A program made the translations under genes and the position numbers. A stretch of DNA of 64,000 bases, taken from Geojedonia sp051814705 (GTDB lineage Bacteria; Bacteroidota; Bacteroidia; Flavobacteriales; Flavobacteriaceae). Numbering within the stretch: the stretch's first letter is position 1; each line of letters begins with the position of its first letter. The stretch lies in contig JBPWQW010000001.1 of assembly GCA_051814705.1 (NCBI GenBank), positions 496,001 to 560,000 on the forward strand, given 5' to 3'. The notes beneath the pieces are model-generated. The model worked only from the letters and a program-made list of their open reading frames with translations, was not told the origin of the DNA and made no database searches. Of the stretch, positions 61,836 through 64,000 are shown in pieces.

Positions 61836-63599
61836 ATGTATAAGATTTTAATATTTCAATATAAGGTGTTCAAAAATATAATTATTTGCATTCTTAAGGG
61901 GGCTTCAATCTTAAATATTTTTAACAAAAAAAATGAAGTCTTGGTTTCTTTCTTAACCTTTAGTTTTTGTTTCATTACACATCTTCAAGCACAAGAAAAA
62001 TTAGAGATACAAGAATTGCAAAAAACACTAGATTCTTCTCTCATCTATGATCGATCCAAAATCAATGGTATTCAAATCCTGAAAGCTCAAGAGCGTGATT
62101 TTGATTCGGAAAATCTTGAAGGGCTTTTTGATTTATATAACCGTTTATTCAATCAGTACAAAGTATTTAAAAGTGATTCAGCCTATTACTATAGCCTAAA
62201 AACAAAAGAAATTGCTTCAAAAGTAAACGACTCTTCATTACTAAGTAAAGCTTATTTGAATTTGGCAGATATAGCCATATCCGTTGGCATGTATAAAGAA
62301 GCATTAGACTATCTTCAAAGCATTAAAATAGCATCACTTAGCGATATTGATAAACCTATGTATTATGGCTTATACGGAAGGTGTTATAGTGATATGGCCG
62401 AATATAGCAGTCTGCCTGATTTTAGTAAAAAATATAATGAATACGCACGCTTTTTCAGGGAAAAAACTTTGAATCTCACTGAAGAAGGAAGTTTTTTTAA
62501 CATTTTTATGATTGCTTACAATGAGTTCAGTAATAATGAATTAGAGTCATCTGCCAAAAATTTAAAATCACTTTTAAACACTAAATTAGATTTAGGTGAA
62601 AAAGCATTGACAAATTATGTTTTGGGTGAAATTTATCAGCAACAAAATATGCTCGATTTAGCTGAATATCATTATGCAAAAGCCGCTATTTCAGATATTA
62701 AAAACTCAACAAAGGAGTCACTAGCAATCATTAAACTTTCAGCGTTATTATTTAAAAGCAAAAAACTTAAAATTGCTTCTTCACTTATTAAGAAGGCATA
62801 TGAGGATGCTAAGTTTTATGGAGCACAACAAAGGAAACTTCAAGTTGGTGCCATACTACCATTAATTGAAGAAGAGATTGTGAAGAATGTTGAGCTAGAG
62901 CGTAAACGTTTGTATTGGCAATACATAAGTGTTGTTGTTTTTTCAATTATTATGATTCTTTTTTCCTCCATAATTTTTATGCAATACAAAAAACTCCAAA
63001 AAGCGCGAAGAGTCATTTCAAAAGCTCATAGTAATTTAAAAGAAACCCATTCTCAATTATTAATTGTAAACAAACAATTGAAAAAACGCAATATAGAAAT
63101 TGAAAAAGTAAATTACCGCCTTTCCGAATCCAATAAAATCAAGGAAGAATATTTAGGGTTTTTCTTCACTGAATATGACAATGTTTTTGAAAAATTTAAT
63201 GATCTCACTTCTGAAATCAAAAAAACCCTTGCACTAGAGAACTACAAAAAGGCGAGTTATCAATTATCTCGTTATGACTTAAAAAAAGAGAAAGAGAAAT
63301 TATTGCACAATTTTGATACTGCTTTTATTCAACTCTTCCCAAATTATATCAGGGAGTTTAATAGCCTAATTAAAACAGAGCACCATGTTCAACTAAAAAA
63401 AGGACAAATTCTTAATAAAGAATTAAGGATTTTTGCTTTGATAAGATTAGGCATAAAGCATAATGATAAAATTGCTCAAATTTTGGGATATTCTGTCAAC
63501 TCCATTTATGCTTACAAATCTAAAATCAGAAATATGTCTATCATCGAAAATGAGAATTTTGACCAAAAACTGATTGATATTACCACAATTAAAGTCTAA
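61836..63599 (+). CDS. DUF6377 sensor-regulator with TPR and LuxR-type HTH
   Basis: A 587-residue protein. A signal-like hydrophobic segment lies at about 35-50 (LVSFLTFSFCFITHLQAQ); a TPR-like helical region follows (about 60-330); then a membrane helix (YISVVVFSIIMILFSSIIFM, about 360-380) and a coiled coil (about 385-440). The cytoplasmic end has a helix-turn-helix (ALIRLGIKHNDKIAQILGYS, about 530-550), as in the Bacteroidota DUF6377 family. One-component signalling across the inner membrane is inferred. The SusC-type gene directly downstream is the likely target. Confidence 0.85.
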   Translation: MYKILIFQYKVFKNIIICILKGASILNIFNKKNEVLVSFLTFSFCFITHLQAQEKLEIQELQKTLDSSLIYDRSKINGIQILKAQERDFDSENLEGLFDLYNRLFNQYKVFKSDSAYYYSLKTKEIASKVNDSSLLSKAYLNLADIAISVGMYKEALDYLQSIKIASLSDIDKPMYYGLYGRCYSDMAEYSSLPDFSKKYNEYARFFREKTLNLTEEGSFFNIFMIAYNEFSNNELESSAKNLKSLLNTKLDLGEKALTNYVLGEIYQQQNMLDLAEYHYAKAAISDIKNSTKESLAIIKLSALLFKSKKLKIASSLIKKAYEDAKFYGAQQRKLQVGAILPLIEEEIVKNVELERKRLYWQYISVVVFSIIMILFSSIIFMQYKKLQKARRVISKAHSNLKETHSQLLIVNKQLKKRNIEIEKVNYRLSESNKIKEEYLGFFFTEYDNVFEKFNDLTSEIKKTLALENYKKASYQLSRYDLKKEKEKLLHNFDTAFIQLFPNYIREFNSLIKTEHHVQLKKGQILNKELRIFALIRLGIKHNDKIAQILGYSVNSIYAYKSKIRNMSIIENENFDQKLIDITTIKV

Positions 63600-63859
63600 A
63601 AATTATACCAATTTAACAATATAATGTTGGGTATTCAGTTTTTTAGCAAATTACTTTCTATATAAAAATGTTTTCAATAAAATATATAAATCATTATTTA
63701 TAAGCATTTTATGATTCTTTTTAATGATAAAATCACTCGTTTTATCTATATAAAAATTTGACTTCATTTTTTCGACTCCATTTTATCGTTTCTTTGGCTT
63801 AAAGGTTTGCTTTAATGTTATTCAATGGCATTCCCATCCTTAATTTAACTAATCAAAAT
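63600..63859. other. Gap between the regulator and the SusC-type gene
   Basis: 260 AT-rich bases without a recognisable gene. It should carry the promoter of the SusC-like gene; I see no exact TAnnTTTG directly upstream and no terminator for the regulator. Confidence 0.4.
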
Positions 63860-64000
63860 ATGAACAAAATAATTTTAAATCGTGATCGGCTAAAGGAAAG
63901 TTGCCCCTTATTAATTTGTTTCTTCCTAATACCACTAATTATGGTATCTCAACAAAAAAGTTCTGAACTTGAAATGAAAGGTAAAGTTACTGACGAATTG
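63860..64000 (+). CDS. TonB-dependent receptor, SusC/RagA type, 5' end only
   Basis: 47 codons before the right edge. There is a long signal peptide with hydrophobic core LLICFFLIPLIMVS, then QQKSSELEMKGKVTDEL. The GKVTDE segment is the start of the carboxypeptidase-like regulatory (plug-preceding) domain of SusC-family receptors. It would take up a polymer or complex across the outer membrane. Together with the DUF6377 regulator upstream it suggests a nutrient-uptake locus beyond the window. Confidence 0.7.
   Translation, partial: MNKIILNRDRLKESCPLLICFFLIPLIMVSQQKSSELEMKGKVTDEL

Overview
This is AT-rich DNA from a member of the Bacteroidota, almost certainly a marine-type Flavobacteriaceae. 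The grounds are the lineage-typical genes (IPExxxVDY protein, DUF4199, DUF177, DUF6377, long PurF-like protein, diheme-type sdhCAB, choice-of-anchor B and PID-CTERM-like proteins), the lack of Shine-Dalgarno sites, and repeated promoters with the Bacteroidota -7 box TAnnTTTG (clearest upstream of sdhC, with TTG 20 bases before it). Nearly all genes are chromosomal housekeeping genes. There is no phage, transposase, CRISPR array or rRNA.

Layout. 1-5 kb: partial anchor-B lipoprotein, thiL, two small paralogous Cys/His proteins, an alpha/beta hydrolase and an aminopeptidase P. 5-12 kb: a BNR-repeat secreted protein, then sdhC-sdhA-[S23-like cassette]-sdhB. 12-20 kb: ribosomal L27/L21, DUF4199, an M16 peptidase pair, a metal-binding lipoprotein, CYTH, dinB. 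20-24.2 kb: lipid/RNA/glycolysis operon acpP-fabF-rnc-IPExxxVDY-pyk (minus). 24.4-28.5 kb: purN, RNase H, PfkB kinase, PurF-like protein. 28.6-29 kb: two tandem small-RNA-like units. 29-39.3 kb: sodA, an AddA/AddB-like helicase-nuclease pair separated by kbl and ompA, and a hydrolase. 39.3-39.93 kb: a rearranged tRNA-Ala locus with a GIY-YIG gene. 40-55 kb: stress, pterin, lipid A, DNA repair and methylation genes (USP, 2OG oxygenase, queD, lpxH, MFS, recJ, OsmC, UDG, rsmI), then tdk-alr, mscL, asd, an ABC ATPase and mtgA. 55-60.9 kb: accC, accB, fabH, rpmF, DUF177, pdxA (minus), ribE and a small PID-CTERM-like protein. 61-64 kb: a 770-bp gap, a DUF6377 sensor-regulator and the start of a SusC-type receptor.

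The most interesting structures are not ordinary genes. (1) At 39.3-39.93 kb the only tRNA gene (Ala, GGC) is preceded by a GIY-YIG nuclease gene whose stop codon lies inside the tRNA. A 24-bp copy of the tRNA 5' end plus its leader sits on the far side of the nuclease gene, and two truncated tRNA 3' tails follow with an exact 91-bp period. (2) At 10.73-11.16 kb a four-helix-bundle (S23/IVS-type) ORF bounded by 16-bp inverted repeats sits inside the sdh operon, the architecture of 23S rRNA intervening sequences. (3) At 28.66-28.96 kb there are two near-identical units of about 73 bases, each with a promoter-like box, a conserved stem-loop and its own terminator. All functional statements are read from sequence and memory of families; no database search was possible.
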